A stretch of 64,000 nt of DNA, taken from assembly GCA_965112735.1 (NCBI GenBank), contig OZ218950.1, positions 1,240,001 to 1,304,000 of the forward strand. The letters are read 5' to 3'. Shown piece by piece: positions 32,108 to 44,300 of the stretch (position 1 is the stretch's first letter; the number at the start of each line of letters is the position of its first letter). Origin of the DNA: Phaeosaccion multiseriatum. Its lineage: Eukaryota > Ochrophyta, other classes. Made by a program: the position numbers and the translations under genes. Below the pieces are notes generated by a model. The model was given only the letters and a program-made list of their open reading frames with translations. It was not told the DNA's origin and did not search any database.

Positions 32108-32662
32108 CTAATGAGTACCACGCGACGTGCGTGCGTGCGTGCGTGCGTGCGTGAGAGGGGGAGAGAGGGAGGGAGGGAGAGAGGAAGGGAGAGGGGGGGT
32201 AGGAGGGTGGGAGGGAGGGAGGGTAGGGGGGAGTGAGGGAGTGAGGGAGGGAGGGAGGGAGGGGGGAGGGATGGAGGGATGGAGGGAGGGAGGGAGGGGG
32301 GGGGGGAGGGAGGGAGGGAAGGAGGGAGGGAGGGAGGGAGGGAGGGAGGGAGGGAGGGAGGGAGGGAGGGAGGGAGGGAGGGAGGGAGGGAGGGAGGGAG
32401 GGAGGGAGGGAGGGAGGGAGGGAGGGAGGGAGGGAGGAGGGAGGGAGGGAGGGAGGGAGGGAGGGGGAGGGAGGGAGGAAAGGATGGAAGGAGGAGGGAT
32501 GAAGGGAGGAAAGGAGGGAGGGAGGGACGAGTGGAGGGCACGAATACGCTTTATTATGTCTCATCACATCATCATTTTTCTAGCTGAGACGTAAGAGAGA
32601 CATCACAATGATGGTCCAACACGAATCCCCACCTTTAACCCCCTTTGCTTCCTTCAACGTAC
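32108..32662 (-). repeat. KS intron filled with (GGGA)n
   Basis: GGGA units (+ strand) occupy about 32160-32475. The donor GTACGT at 32661-32662 and the acceptor ATTAG at 32108-32109 give E-L-G-A-L-K across the junction, matching other KS domains. Confidence 0.8.
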
Positions 32663-32958
32663 CCAGCTCGATGGCGTCGCCCATGACCGTTCCCGTGGCG
32701 TGAGCCTCAACGTAGCCCACTTCTCTCCCCTCGCACGCTGCCTGCCGCAGGGCGCTCCTCGCCAAGCTCTCTTGGGCGGCTCCCTTCGCGGCAGACAGAG
32801 AACTGCTGACGCCGCTGTGGCTGACAGCCGCTGCCTTGATGACGGCAAGGATATTGTCTCCGTCCTTGATGGCGTCCGGCAGGTACTTCAGCACGACGGC
32901 CCCGCTGCCCTCACTGCGCACGTAGCCGTCCCCGGCGGCGTCAAAGGATTTGCAGTAC
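32663..32958 (-). CDS. PKS-NRPS exon: KS middle with HATGT variant
   Basis: Encodes YCKSFDAAGDGYVRSEGSGA and EVGYVEAHATGTVMGDAIEL. The conserved HGTGT motif is HATGT here; the catalytic histidine is kept. Phases 2 in and 1 out agree with both neighbours. This KS lies directly after the first NRPS module and would accept an aminoacyl or peptidyl chain. Confidence 0.8.
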
Positions 32959-33095
32959 CTGGAGCAGGAGACGGGACACAGAAAGTAGAGTGGGGGGGGG
33001 GTGGATCAGTGTCCAAGCAAGGGACCAGAGAGAAGAGAAAGGGTGCTTTGGAAGGAAGAATATAGATGCAGCAACAGCTGCAGGAGCAAACTCAC

Positions 33096-33582
33096 CCTTC
33101 CTTCGACAGAAGTCCTGCACTGGCCAGGGCGCCAAAGCCTTGGTCGTGGAGCAGCAGGTTGACCCCGCCAACGACGGCAGAGCTGCACTGCCTCAGTTTC
33201 AGACTGTTGCACGCGTTGCTAAGGGCCACTAGGGCCGACGAACATGCTGCGTCTATGCTTTCGCATGGACCTACAAGGCCGAGTGTGTGCGAAATGCGGC
33301 CAGCGAAACATGCTCTGCTTGCCCCTACCGACGTGTAGGCGCTGAGAGAAACACCATCAGCGCTCTCACGCAGCAAAGCGGGCCAGTCACTCCCTGCAGC
33401 GCCCACAAACACGCCAACTCGGTGACCTTCAAGCCTGCGTCGGCCCTCGTAGCCGGCTCTGTGCAGAGCCTCGTACGCCACTTCGAGCATGATGCGCTGG
33501 TTGGGATCTTGGGCCTCCGCCTCGGCGGTGGACATGCCGAAGAATGCGTTGTCGAACACTTCAACACTGTCGATGAAGCCAC
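33096..33582 (-). CDS. PKS-NRPS exon: KS with active-site cysteine
   Basis: Encodes GGFIDSVEVFDNAFFGMSTA, EAYEALHRAGYEG-type helices, and the nucleophile motif SIDAACSSALVAL. It ends SAGLLSKEG with donor GTGAGT. The divergent wording (DAACSSA instead of DTACSSS) sets this KS apart from the other four in the gene. Confidence 0.85.
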
Positions 33583-33727
33583 CTGCTCGCATGACGGGGA
33601 GAGGAGGAGCGTTCAAAATGGGGTGAGTGGGGCACAGAGACGGGCAAAGAAGCGCCCAGCAGCAAAGCTGTTCATGCCCTTCAAGACTAACATTTGCAAG
33701 CCTCGTGGACACAGGGTAAAAACGCAC

Positions 33728-34010
33728 CTCTCACTCCTGTTCCCAAGCCTCGCTCAAGGGGTGCATCGGTGACGCAGTCCTCTTTATTGCACAGCTTCGC
33801 CCAGAGCTCTTCCGGGCTGTTGCAGCCACCGGGGAACCGACAGGCCATCCCAATGACTGCAATATGGCCGCTGCTGCCGTCATAAGAAGGTACCCCAGGA
33901 ATGGAGCGAGGCAGTCCGTCAATGCCAGGAAGCGTGTCCTCCCTGCTCGCACACAAGCGAGACACACCCCTCGCGGTGGGCGTGTGGAACATCTCTGCCA
34001 CCTGGAGCGC
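33728..34010 (-). CDS. PKS-NRPS exon: end of PCP and start of KS
   Basis: Begins ALQVAEMFHTPTARGVSRL (the last helix of the peptidyl carrier protein), then a linker, then IAVIGMACRFPGGCNSPEEL (KS start) and DAPLERG. Phase 0 in, 1 out. This exon physically joins NRPS and PKS modules in one polypeptide. Confidence 0.8.
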
Positions 34011-34114
34011 CTAAGTACAGCAACGAGTAAAGAGATCCGACGGTCAACGACTACATTAGCAAACCATTTGGAACCACCGGCCACACCAGAAAGACAGCCC
34101 TCCGTCCCACTCAC

Positions 34115-34669
34115 CTCGAAGCCTGGCACCTCTACGCGGATGCGCGCTGTGACACTTACAGCGTCAAGCGAAGTGCCTCCCTCGGCGAACAAGTCGTCGC
34201 TGGCTCGCAGACCCGGCCGCCCAATGGCCTCTCGCATAATGCCGAGCACTTGACGGGTGGTGCCGTCCATAGGTGCGTCATCGCTGACGCTTAGGCTCCG
34301 TTGCTGGCCAGGGCCATGGTGACGTGCAGCTCGAATGGCTCTGAGAACCTCTTTCACGTCTCGCTTCCCGCTGCTCGTCATCGGTAGAGCATCCATAGCC
34401 ACAGCCGTGCTCGGCACCATGTATGCCGGTAGCAGCTTGCTCACTCCTTGCAGAACCATCTCAACGTCGGCACTAGGAGGTGTCAGAGCCGCCACAACCG
34501 TCTCGCGCTCGCTGTCCACGGCTGCCACAGCACTCCTCACACCCTCTTGATGGAGCAGCGCAGCCTCCACCTCGCCCAGCTCAATGCGATAGCCGCGCAC
34601 CTTCACTTGAGAGTCTCGGCGACCCCTAAACACCAGCGATCCGTCTGCCAGCTGCCGCACCAAGTCACC
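34115..34669 (-). CDS. PKS-NRPS exon: end of adenylation domain and PCP (first NRPS module)
   Basis: 185 codons, phase 0. [35 protein letters not shown] and [12 protein letters not shown] match the copy at 23238-23783 almost exactly. The PCP part differs ([19 protein letters not shown]); its serine in GGTSL is intact. Donor GTGAGT. Confidence 0.85.
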
Positions 34670-34866
34670 CTGTCCGAAGGTGTTAAGTTTGAGACGCGTC
34701 AGATCAGAACAGTGCCACAGGGCAGCAGAGAAAACCACCTCGACCCCCCCCCCCCCGTTGCATTCTCTGCTGTTCACTGCATGACATGCCAAAAGCAAGC
34801 CAAATGTACACACAACACACGCACACACACAAAGCCGCACACCCATGGGCAACCTTTTCCACTTAC

Positions 34867-37800
34867 CGTACGATACACTCTGCGCTGGTCCCCCAAGAAG
34901 GGTGCGGGGATGAAGGCCTTTGACGTGAGCTCTGGGCGCTTCAAGTACCCACGGGCCAGCTGTCTACCCCCAATGCACAGCTCGCCCTCCACGCCCTGAG
35001 GCACCAGCTGCAGACGCTTGTCCACCACATACACTTGCACGCCGGCTCGAGGCTTACCGATGACGAACCCACTCGACGTGGCACCCGGACTGTACGCATG
35101 TGTGGTCGCGAAAACCGTCGCCTCTGTTGGGCCGTAGCTATTCACAAGGCGCACATGGTGCCGCCACATGTCCACTTGGCCTTCCTTGATCGGCTCCCCA
35201 GCCAATGCGATGGACCGTAGGGTGGCCTCCTTAGCTCCAGTGGTGATGTCTTGCGGTCGAAGCAGCGACAGCAGTGACGGGGTGCAGTACATGTCTGTTA
35301 CCCTCAAAGACCGTATCAGCTCCGGCAGGTCGTTCAGCATGGAGCCCTTCTCTGCCAAGCAAAGCGTCGCCCCACACGACAACGGCCCGAACAGCGACGC
35401 CACAGACACATCAAACGTCAAAGCAGCACTCAGGAGCACACGAGAAGATGCCGTTATCGTCAGCTCCTCTTCGAAGAGAGTCGCCATGAAGCTGGCCGTG
35501 CTTCCATGCTCAATCATCACGCCCTTTGGCCGGCCGGTACTACCGGACGTGTGAATCACATACGCCATGTTCTCGCCCACCGCGTGGCACACAGGCTCCG
35601 CGGTACTCTCCACTTGCATCACAGCCACCACGTCCACACAGCTCACGTCTCCGACACGCCGCGCTAAGCTGGCATCGGCGGTTGCCAGCACCTCAGACTC
35701 GCCTGCTGCCTTTGCCGTCGTCAGAACGACGCTCAGCCCGGCGTCTTGTGCGATCATCGACAGCCTATCGTCGGGATGCTCGGGGTCCAGAGGCACGTAC
35801 GCCGCCCCGGCCTTGAGCACGCCCAGCACTGCCACAACCGCCTCCACGCAGTCCCCAGCAATCAGCACCCCCACCAGGCACTCCGGCCCCACGCCCCTCC
35901 CCTGCAGCATGCATGCCACCGCATTCGCATGCCCATTCAGCTCCCCGTAGCTCATCACCCGACCCGTCTCATGCTCGTGCAGGGCCTCCTGCTCCGGACT
36001 GCGACAGGCCATCTCTTCGAAAGCCGCGTGCAGGAGGGGCGGTGGTGGCGATGCTTCCTCTGCACCTCCCTCCGTGTCTCCATTGGCATCCCCCGCCACC
36101 AGTGCAGCGCCGCTCAACGTATCCACCACCTTCACACGGTCCTCGTGTGCCAAGAGATTCAGCTTCCACACGCTCTCGCCCGGCCTGCCCACTGCACTCT
36201 CCAGCAGCGCCAGGAAGCTCCGCCCCAGGGTCTCCACTGTGGCCTGGTCGAGCACCGCCGTATTGTAGCACAGGCTGCCGAGCATATCCGACGCACTGTC
36301 CGTGCTGCGCACAAGGCATAGCTCGATGTCAGCCGTATTCTTCCAAGTATCCACACCCGCCTCCTGCAGTACAAAGAAAGCCTGCAGCGCATTACCACGA
36401 CCATCTCTGCCCAGCTGGGCCCGCTCCACCACCTTGTGGAACGGTGCCTCGGCATGCTTCATGGCACCCAGATACGCGACCTGTACGCGAAGAAGCACCT
36501 CCCGAAAGCTGGGGCTTCCTCCCAGGCCCAGACGGAACGCGAGGGTGTTGACGAAGCATCCCATCACGCCCTCCAAGCCTTGCGCCACGTCTCTTCCGAA
36601 GTGCGCAGTGCCCACCACCACGTCCTCCGCTCCGCACACACGAGCCAGCAGCACTTGGAACGCGCCCATGAGCCCCACAAACAGCGTGGCGGAGCTATCC
36701 GCGCACAGTTTACTCAACTTGACCAGCATTCCATTGGGTAGGACCAAGTCCACCCTCCCGCTTCCTCCCACACGGATATCTTCACGCACCATTTCTCCAC
36801 TGAGGCTCATTTGGGCATGTCGCTGACGGAGAGGCAGCTGCAGTGGACTGGTACCAGCCAGTTGACCCTGCCAGTATTCAAGCAGCTCCTCAATACGGCC
36901 TTCGCCGTCCAGCCGAGCTCGTTGCCACCTGGAGTAGTCCGCGAAGCTGAAGGGCAGAGCCGGTAGGTCTTGTGCGATTCCTCTCCCGGCCATGGCAGCC
37001 GCGCATGTGGCCTTGAACTCGCCCTGGAAGAGCAAGTAGGATGCACCATCAAAGATGCAATGATGGAAAGTAGATACTGCGGCATACTGCTCCTCTAGTC
37101 CGCTCTGCTGCGGGAGGTGTACGACCAACGTACGCCATAGAGGCTGGCTCCGCTCCAAATCGAATGGACGAGCGATATCGGCCTCGATCAGGCTCCGAGC
37201 GGCCCCAACACTGGTGGCCACGGCAGAGGAGAGACCAGCTGACACCACCGCGGCTGCCGTAGTTCCAAGCTGTACCTGCCTCAGAGAGCCCTGCTTTGTC
37301 CACTCAAGCGACGTCCGGAGCACGTCATGTCGCTCCACTATGCTGCCTAACACTTGGGCTATCATGTCCACAATTTCAGCGGATGTTCGTCCGGAGATCA
37401 GCGAGACTGGCAGCGGCAGCACAAGTGGGAGATTGTACGCGCTCTGCCCGCCAGGGGCAGTCGTCCGCAGTGCTATGTCTGAAAAGTACATGTGTTCCTG
37501 CTGGTAAGCCGCGGGGGCGTCAGCATCCAAGGAGTAGTAGTGCGAAAGACCTGTTGCTTGATCATCAGGCTCACTCAGATGCCCCGAGTCCGCTCCCAGC
37601 ACTTCCTCTTGGATCCATGCAGCCATTGCAGACACCGATGGATACGTAAACAAGGCGCCGCTCGACATGGTGACACCACACCAGGCCTCGACTCGCTTGC
37701 CAAACTCCACGGAACCCATCGAATCGAGCCCGGCTTCCATCAAGGGCATCGTTGCTGTAATGGTCACGTCATCGCCAACACACTCGACTGCCATACCCGT

Positions 37801-40800
37801 CAGGACATGCTCGATCCTCTCCCGCCGTGCTGACTCCGGCAAGTGCAGGAGCTCCTCCCGCACCTCGGCATTAACCTTTGCCGCCTCACCACTTTCTCCG
37901 CGGTCCGTCAACTGCCCGAGAAAATCGCTGTGCACAGGGGCCAAGCTCGCTCGGAATCTGGACCACCTCATGGCCGGCATGACGGCCACCTCCTGCACGT
38001 TGGCTTGCGATTGACTTGCAAGGACGGCATCCAGAGTCTTCATACCTAGCGCCGATGAGATCAGGCCCACTCCGGCCATCTCCGCAGCTTTGGACACCAT
38101 TTCAAGCCGCACCGCCATACCCACGTCGCCCCATGGGCCCCACTGAATGTTGGAAGCAGGAAGGCCAAGCTGGCGTCGGCGGTACCGCATCAGCCCGTCC
38201 AAAGCAGCATTGGCCCCGGCATAGGCGCTCTGATTGGACAAGCCAAGCAAAGCGGAGGTCGATGAGTACGAGGCGAAGAAGTCGATCTCCTCCCTGCCGC
38301 TCGCCGCCCACTCAAGGCACAGCGCGTGGAGATTCCAACCTCCCTGTATCTTGGCGGCAAAGACGTTTCGCACGTTCTCTTCCTTCTCGCCCGACAACAT
38401 TCCCTTTGTGCCATTCACCTCCGCTGCGTGGATCACACCCCGAATATGAGGCAGGCCCACCAAAGCATTCGCTACAGCATCTCGAAGCTGGCACATGTCA
38501 GACACATCGCAGGCCACGGCCACAGCGGTGACACTCTCCATGCTCTGCAGGGCCTGCCACAGCTCTGAAACTTCCTCCGCCACCCGGCCGCTTTGAGAAA
38601 GGAGGAGCAGGTGTCGAGCACCCTGGGAGACCAAGTGATTCGCCGTCGCCAGCCCCAGCCCCCCCAGACCACCGCTGATCAGGTAGGTCCCATCCTCCCT
38701 GCACGTGAAGCGATCGACTCCTGCCGGCGTCAGATGGAGTGTGCTGGGCACCAGCCTCGGAGCGAGGATCCCACACCCTCGAACCAGCAGGTCCACGCCT
38801 CGGCCGCCGTCGCGGGCTCCTGCAGCCAGCGTCACAGCCTGGGAGATAGCTTGGGCTTCCATCTTCTCTACTCTAGGTCGTGCATCCTCAAACTGTGGAT
38901 ACATGGCATACTCAAGGTCGATGTGGTTCACATCGAGGTCGCCCCGCTCCAGGCGTACGCTTCTCACCAGTCCCACTGCCCAGCTGTCCTGCCAACCAGC
39001 ACCGCTGTACACTCCCGTTGTCACCACCGTGATCGGCATCACTGCCGCGTCCCCGTCTAAGCTCTGTACAGTTTGCACAAAGTGGATTGCCCCATCGGTA
39101 GCAGAGCCCGTTGCTGACGTCAAGTAGAAGAGATGGGCCCCACGTGGCTGCGCGTCCGAGCCGAGCGCCTCCACCATGTGCACCTCTACACCAATTGCTG
39201 CCGCCGTGCTTTGGATAGCTTCCAAGGCTCTGTGGTTGTTCGATGCGTGCTGCTCTTCAGCTGCCTGGGGAATCACGACGAGCCACGGAAGGTGGCCGGT
39301 CAGCGAAGCCGGCTGCGAAGCCGTGGGCACCTCCACCGCCTCCCACTCAACAACATAGAGCGGGCCCTGCTCAGCTTCACTCCGCGGCTGACGTGCTGCT
39401 GTGGCTCGCGCTGTGTACCAAGGAAAGGCTTTGCGCGTTGGGAACAGGATATGCTCCTTGCCCTTACTCTCTGGCTGCTGCACTGTGCTTAGAGCTGCTC
39501 GAAACGAATCCTCAGAGTTCTGCCCTCGTGTGAGGGAGGAGATCCACGCCAACCCCTCGCGACGCTCGCACTTGGCTCCCATGCTGCTCAGCACAGGGTT
39601 GGGGCCCACCTCAACGATGCTCAGGTCAGCCCCCCTCCCGTCTCCCATCCAGTGCTCCACCACCGTGTGGATGCCTTCTGCGAACAGCACTGGCGACAGC
39701 ATGTGCTGCACCCAATACGTCGCCTGCGTCACCTCCTCCCCTCTCACCACCTCACCCGTCACGTTGGACACCAGGGGAATGCGTGGGGCGCTGAATGACA
39801 CCTGCCTCAGAACCGCCTCCAGCGCACCTACAGCGGGCTCCATCAGAGGAGAGTGGAAGGCGTGCGACACCTCCAGAGCCTTGCAGCCCACCCCATCTGC
39901 CGTCAGCCTCTCCACCACCTTGTCCACAGCACTGCGAACTCCAGAGATCACGCTCGCGCTCGGTCCATTCGACGACGCCAGCACCACCTCGCCTGCCCCC
40001 CCCGCAGCGTTGATACTTGCCAAGGTAGCCACGCGGCCTGCCCTCACTGCGAACATCACTCCCTTGCCCTCGGGGCAGGCCTCCATGGCGGCTCCTCTCT
40101 TGGCGGACAGCATCAGCCCGTCCTCCAGCGACATGACGCCGGCCACGCACGCCGCCACTACCTCGCCCAGGCTGTGGCCCATCACCATGGACGGCTCCAC
40201 ACCCTCCGACTTCCACAGCTCACACAGGGCGTACTCCAGCACAAACAGGCACGGCTGGCAGTAGCGTGTCTCCTTCAGCAGCGCTTGTGCAGTCTCCTCC
40301 TCCTCCTTCTCGTCCTGAGCGGCGGTAGGGTACATGAGCTCCACCACAGACTTGTCCAGCCATTCCCGCTCCATGAGCAGCCTGCTGCACCGCTGCACGC
40401 ACTCGCGGAACACGCCCTCCTTCTCGTACAGCTCCCTGCCCATGCCCACGTACTGCGAACCCTGTCCTGTGAACAAGAACGTCACCGGCGAACTGTTCTT
40501 GCCTCGCTGCCCATCCAGCTGCAGCAAGGCTCGGCTCTCGCTCTCCTCCACCATCGTCGGTCCGAAGCTGCTGAGCACCGCATGGACGTTGGCTCCTCCC
40601 GCGCCGAAGGAGCTGACAGCAGCCGTGCGCCTCTCCCCGTCCCTGGCACTTAGTGGCACCATCGTAGACGGCAAAGTCACCGGAAAGCCATCCAAACGAA
40701 GCTCCGGATTGAGCTTCCTCATGTGGAGATTTGGGGGAGCAGATCCATGCTGAAGGACCAGCAGAGCTTTGATGAGGCCAGCAATTCCGGACGCACCCTC

Positions 40801-41182
40801 TAGATGCCCGATATTGGTCTTCACCGCCCCAACCACCAGGGGCCGAGCTTCCTCGCGGCCATGGCCATACACGGCCCTCAAAGCACTCATCTCGATGGGG
40901 TCGCCGAGAGAAGTCCCGGTGCCGTGCGCCTCCACGTAATCAATCTCCAGACCGCTCAAGCCGGCCTCCGCCAGTGCCTGCTCCATCAGACGCTGCTGAG
41001 CAGAAGGGCTCGGGGCAGTGTAGCGCAAACTTCTCCCGTTGTGGTTCGCAGCGCAGCCATTGACAACAGCGAGGATGTGGTCGCCAGTGGCCTGTGCATC
41101 ATCCAGTCGCTTCAGTACCACGGCGCCACAGCCCTCACCTCGGACGTAACCGTTGGCCGCAGCGTCGAACGTCTTGCAGCGC
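34867..41182 (-). CDS. PKS-NRPS exon: KS(C-half)-AT-KR-ACP-C-A (first NRPS module)
   Basis: 2105 codons, phase 2 in and 0 out, same domain order as 23981-30314. KS C-half ([31 protein letters not shown]); AT (GHSLGE near residue 336, HAFHSP); KR (GGLGGLG near 834); ACP ([11 protein letters not shown] near 1153); C (HHCIFDG near 1375); A ([11 protein letters not shown] near 1878). The adenylation pocket region reads NSYGPTEATVFATTHAYSPG and IALAGEP, differing from the other copy although the flanks are nearly identical. Donor GTAAGT at 34865-34866. Confidence 0.85.
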
Positions 41183-41342
41183 CTGACCATGAGGAATTGA
41201 GGGTTTGCAAAAGTGAAGAACAGACAAGAGGAAATCCATCAGCAGCAACAGGGGCCTTTCAGACAGCTTGGGCCTTTTGATATGGCTCTCATCGCGGCCC
41301 CAAGAACAAGCTACCACCCACACAAAAGAAACACACACTTAC

Positions 41343-44300
41343 CAGTCAAGACTCAGGAAACCCCCTTCAGCGAGGGCTTCGAACGCCTGTGTACCCAGCA
41401 GCAAGTTGACGCCTCCCACCAAAGCGATGTCACACTTCCCCAGCCGCAAGCTGCTGCAGGCCCCCTCCAGTGCCACCAAAGACGACGAGCACGCCGTGTC
41501 GACACTCATGCTCGGCCCTCCGAGGCCCAGCACGTACGACATCCGATTTGCCGGACTCGCATTGGACATGCCCATGACGGAGTACGCACCCTTGTTCGCA
41601 TCGTCTACCACTGAGCCCCACTCGCTGCCGGACATGCCCACGAACACACCGGTGTTGCTGCCATGTAGTGTGTCCTTGCGGTATCCCGCCCTGTGCAGCG
41701 CCTCGTACCCCACCTCCAGCATGACGCGCTGATGAGGGTCCATGGCACCTGCCTCGGCCGCAGAAATGCCGAAGAAGGTGTTGTCAAAAGCCTCCACTCC
41801 ATCAATGAAGCCCCCTTGCCACTGCTTCTGACCCTCATCGGCCCAGCGACCAACAGGGCTGGCTCCAATACAGTCTGTCCCTGCACAGAGCATAGCCCAG
41901 AAGTCCTCGGGGTTCTTAACCCCTCCAGGGAAGCGACAGGCGATCCCGACGACGGCCAGCGGCGCCCTTGAGTCAGTGCGGTGCGCTTCAGCAGCGATCG
42001 CCGCAGAGCGACTGCCATAGGCTTCCTCTACCTCGCCAAGCACCTCCGCTTCGATCCACACTGCCAGCGCCGCTACCGTGGGATACGCGAAGAGCACGTC
42101 AGTGGTCACTACAGCCCCGAAGCGAGCCTGTAGACGGCCGCGCAGCTCCACTGTTGACAAAGAGTCAAGACCTGCCTCCATCAAAGGCGTGTTCGCGTCC
42201 AGCTCTTCGGCACCCTCCCCAAGTAGGTCCTTGGCGATATCAAGCACCGCCAATCGCACTGATTGCTGTCGCTCGCCAGGGGGCAGTCTCAAGAGCGCCT
42301 CGCGCACTTCATTGTTGAGTTCGGTGTTTCTCGACGCGCCCGCTGCTGCTGCGACAAGCCCTGACAGAAGGAACGAGCCGCGGGACGCACCCAAGCTGTC
42401 TGCAAACTTGGCCCAGTCCATCCCTGGCAGCACGGCCACATCGCCCAAATACGCTGACGACATCGCAGCGGCATCTAAGGCAGCCATGCCCAGCTCAGAT
42501 GACACCGTGCCCACACCCGCCAGCTCCAACTGCTTTTGAACGATATCGAGCTGGGCGGCCATACCCACGTCAGCCCACGGCCCCCACTGCACTGACGTCC
42601 CTGTGAGCCCGAGGTGTCGCCTGTGCCGTATCAGCCCGTCCACTGCCGCATTCGCTGCAGCGTAGTTGGCCTGTCCAGCGTTACCCAGTACTCCCGCCAT
42701 GGATGTGAAGCAAAAGAAGAAGTCAAGGCCAGGAGCGCGTCCCTCCTCCTTCGCCCAAGCCAACGAAAGCTCGTGCAAATTTATCGCCCCCTGCACCTTC
42801 GGTCGGAACACGTTCGTCATGCTCTCCGCCGTTTGCTCTCCCAGCAGCTTATCATCCAGCACCCCGGCAGCATGCACCACGCCGCGCACAGGGGGCAGCA
42901 GAGGCAGCACGACCCCCAGGCAAGTCCGAAGTGCCTCAACATCAGCAACGTCACAAGTAGGAGTATGGATCAGCTCCACCTCGTTCTGAAGCTGCTGCCA
43001 TTGCTCTGTCATGCTCTCAGCGACCTTCCCACTCCTCGACAGCAGCACCAAGTGACGAGCGCCCCTCGACGCGAGGTGCTGGGCCGTTACGAGGCCGAGA
43101 GCCCCCAGACCGCCGCTGATGACGTACGTGCCGTCGGACACCACTGGCACACCATACGAGGGGTTGGTTAGCACCACCTTGCCGATATGCTTCGCTTGGC
43201 TCATGAGTGCCATAGCCTTCTGGGTATCCTCCCTCATGTCAAAGGGTATGGTTGGTAAGGGCTTTACATTGCCAGACATGCAGTCTTCAGCCAGATGCTG
43301 CAGCTCGTCGCTTATCCAGCCCGGCCCACCCACCGAAAAGTCGAACTCGATAATGGCGTCCACAGCGACGAGGTTGTACCTCACATCGGGACGGGCGGTG
43401 TGCATCTGCTCGTGACTCCATACACCTATCTTCCCAATCTCCACGAATCTGCCTCCCTCTGTCAGCATGTCCAATGAGAAGGGAATGTAGTCCTCGCTCA
43501 GAGAGTTGAGCACCACGTCCACCTTCATCTCACCCATGGACTGCTTGAACGCCTCTGCGTCTCTTGAAGACGCAATGTGCTCCACTCCCAGGCTCCGGAG
43601 GAAGTCATGCTTCACAGCAGCACCGGCAGTAGCGTACACCTCCGCGCCCACCCGCTGAGCATACTGCACGGCGGCAAGGCCCACACCGCCCGATGCGGCA
43701 TGAATCAACACCTTCTCTCCAGCCTTGAGGTCGTGGAAGGCCTTCACTACCGTCAAGAACACGGTGGGAAGTGCAGCGGCCTGCTCGAAGCTCAGCACGG
43801 CCGGCATCACGGCCAGACACACATCACTCGTCGTCATATGACTGCGCAAACATCCCGCATCCGCAAAGCCAAACACTGCGTCGCCGACACGGAAGCGCGA
43901 GCTTCCTCCCACACTGAGCACCTCCCCGGCGAACTCTGAGCAAGGATCTCCAGGATCGCCAGGGTACATGTCCAGCACATTCAGCACGTCCCGGAAGTTA
44001 AGGCCAACGGCCCTTACGGCCACCTCCACGGAGCTGTCATCAAGGGGCTGATGTTTGCCATTGTTCACATCATCACGAAGGGCGAAAGCGTTGGCAATGC
44101 TGCCTCTTGCCTTCAAGTCAAGCACGAAGGGAAGCTGCAGGGGCTGACGTATAAGATGAGGAGCCCAGCACTGTCCGTCGCGTACCCACACATCTTCTGT
44201 GGCAGGGAAGGCCAAACCTAAGGCAAGCTCGCTGTCTTGGACCTTCTTGTCGCTCAGGTCCACCACGCCAATCTGCAGGGAGGGGTGCTCCACCCTCGCA

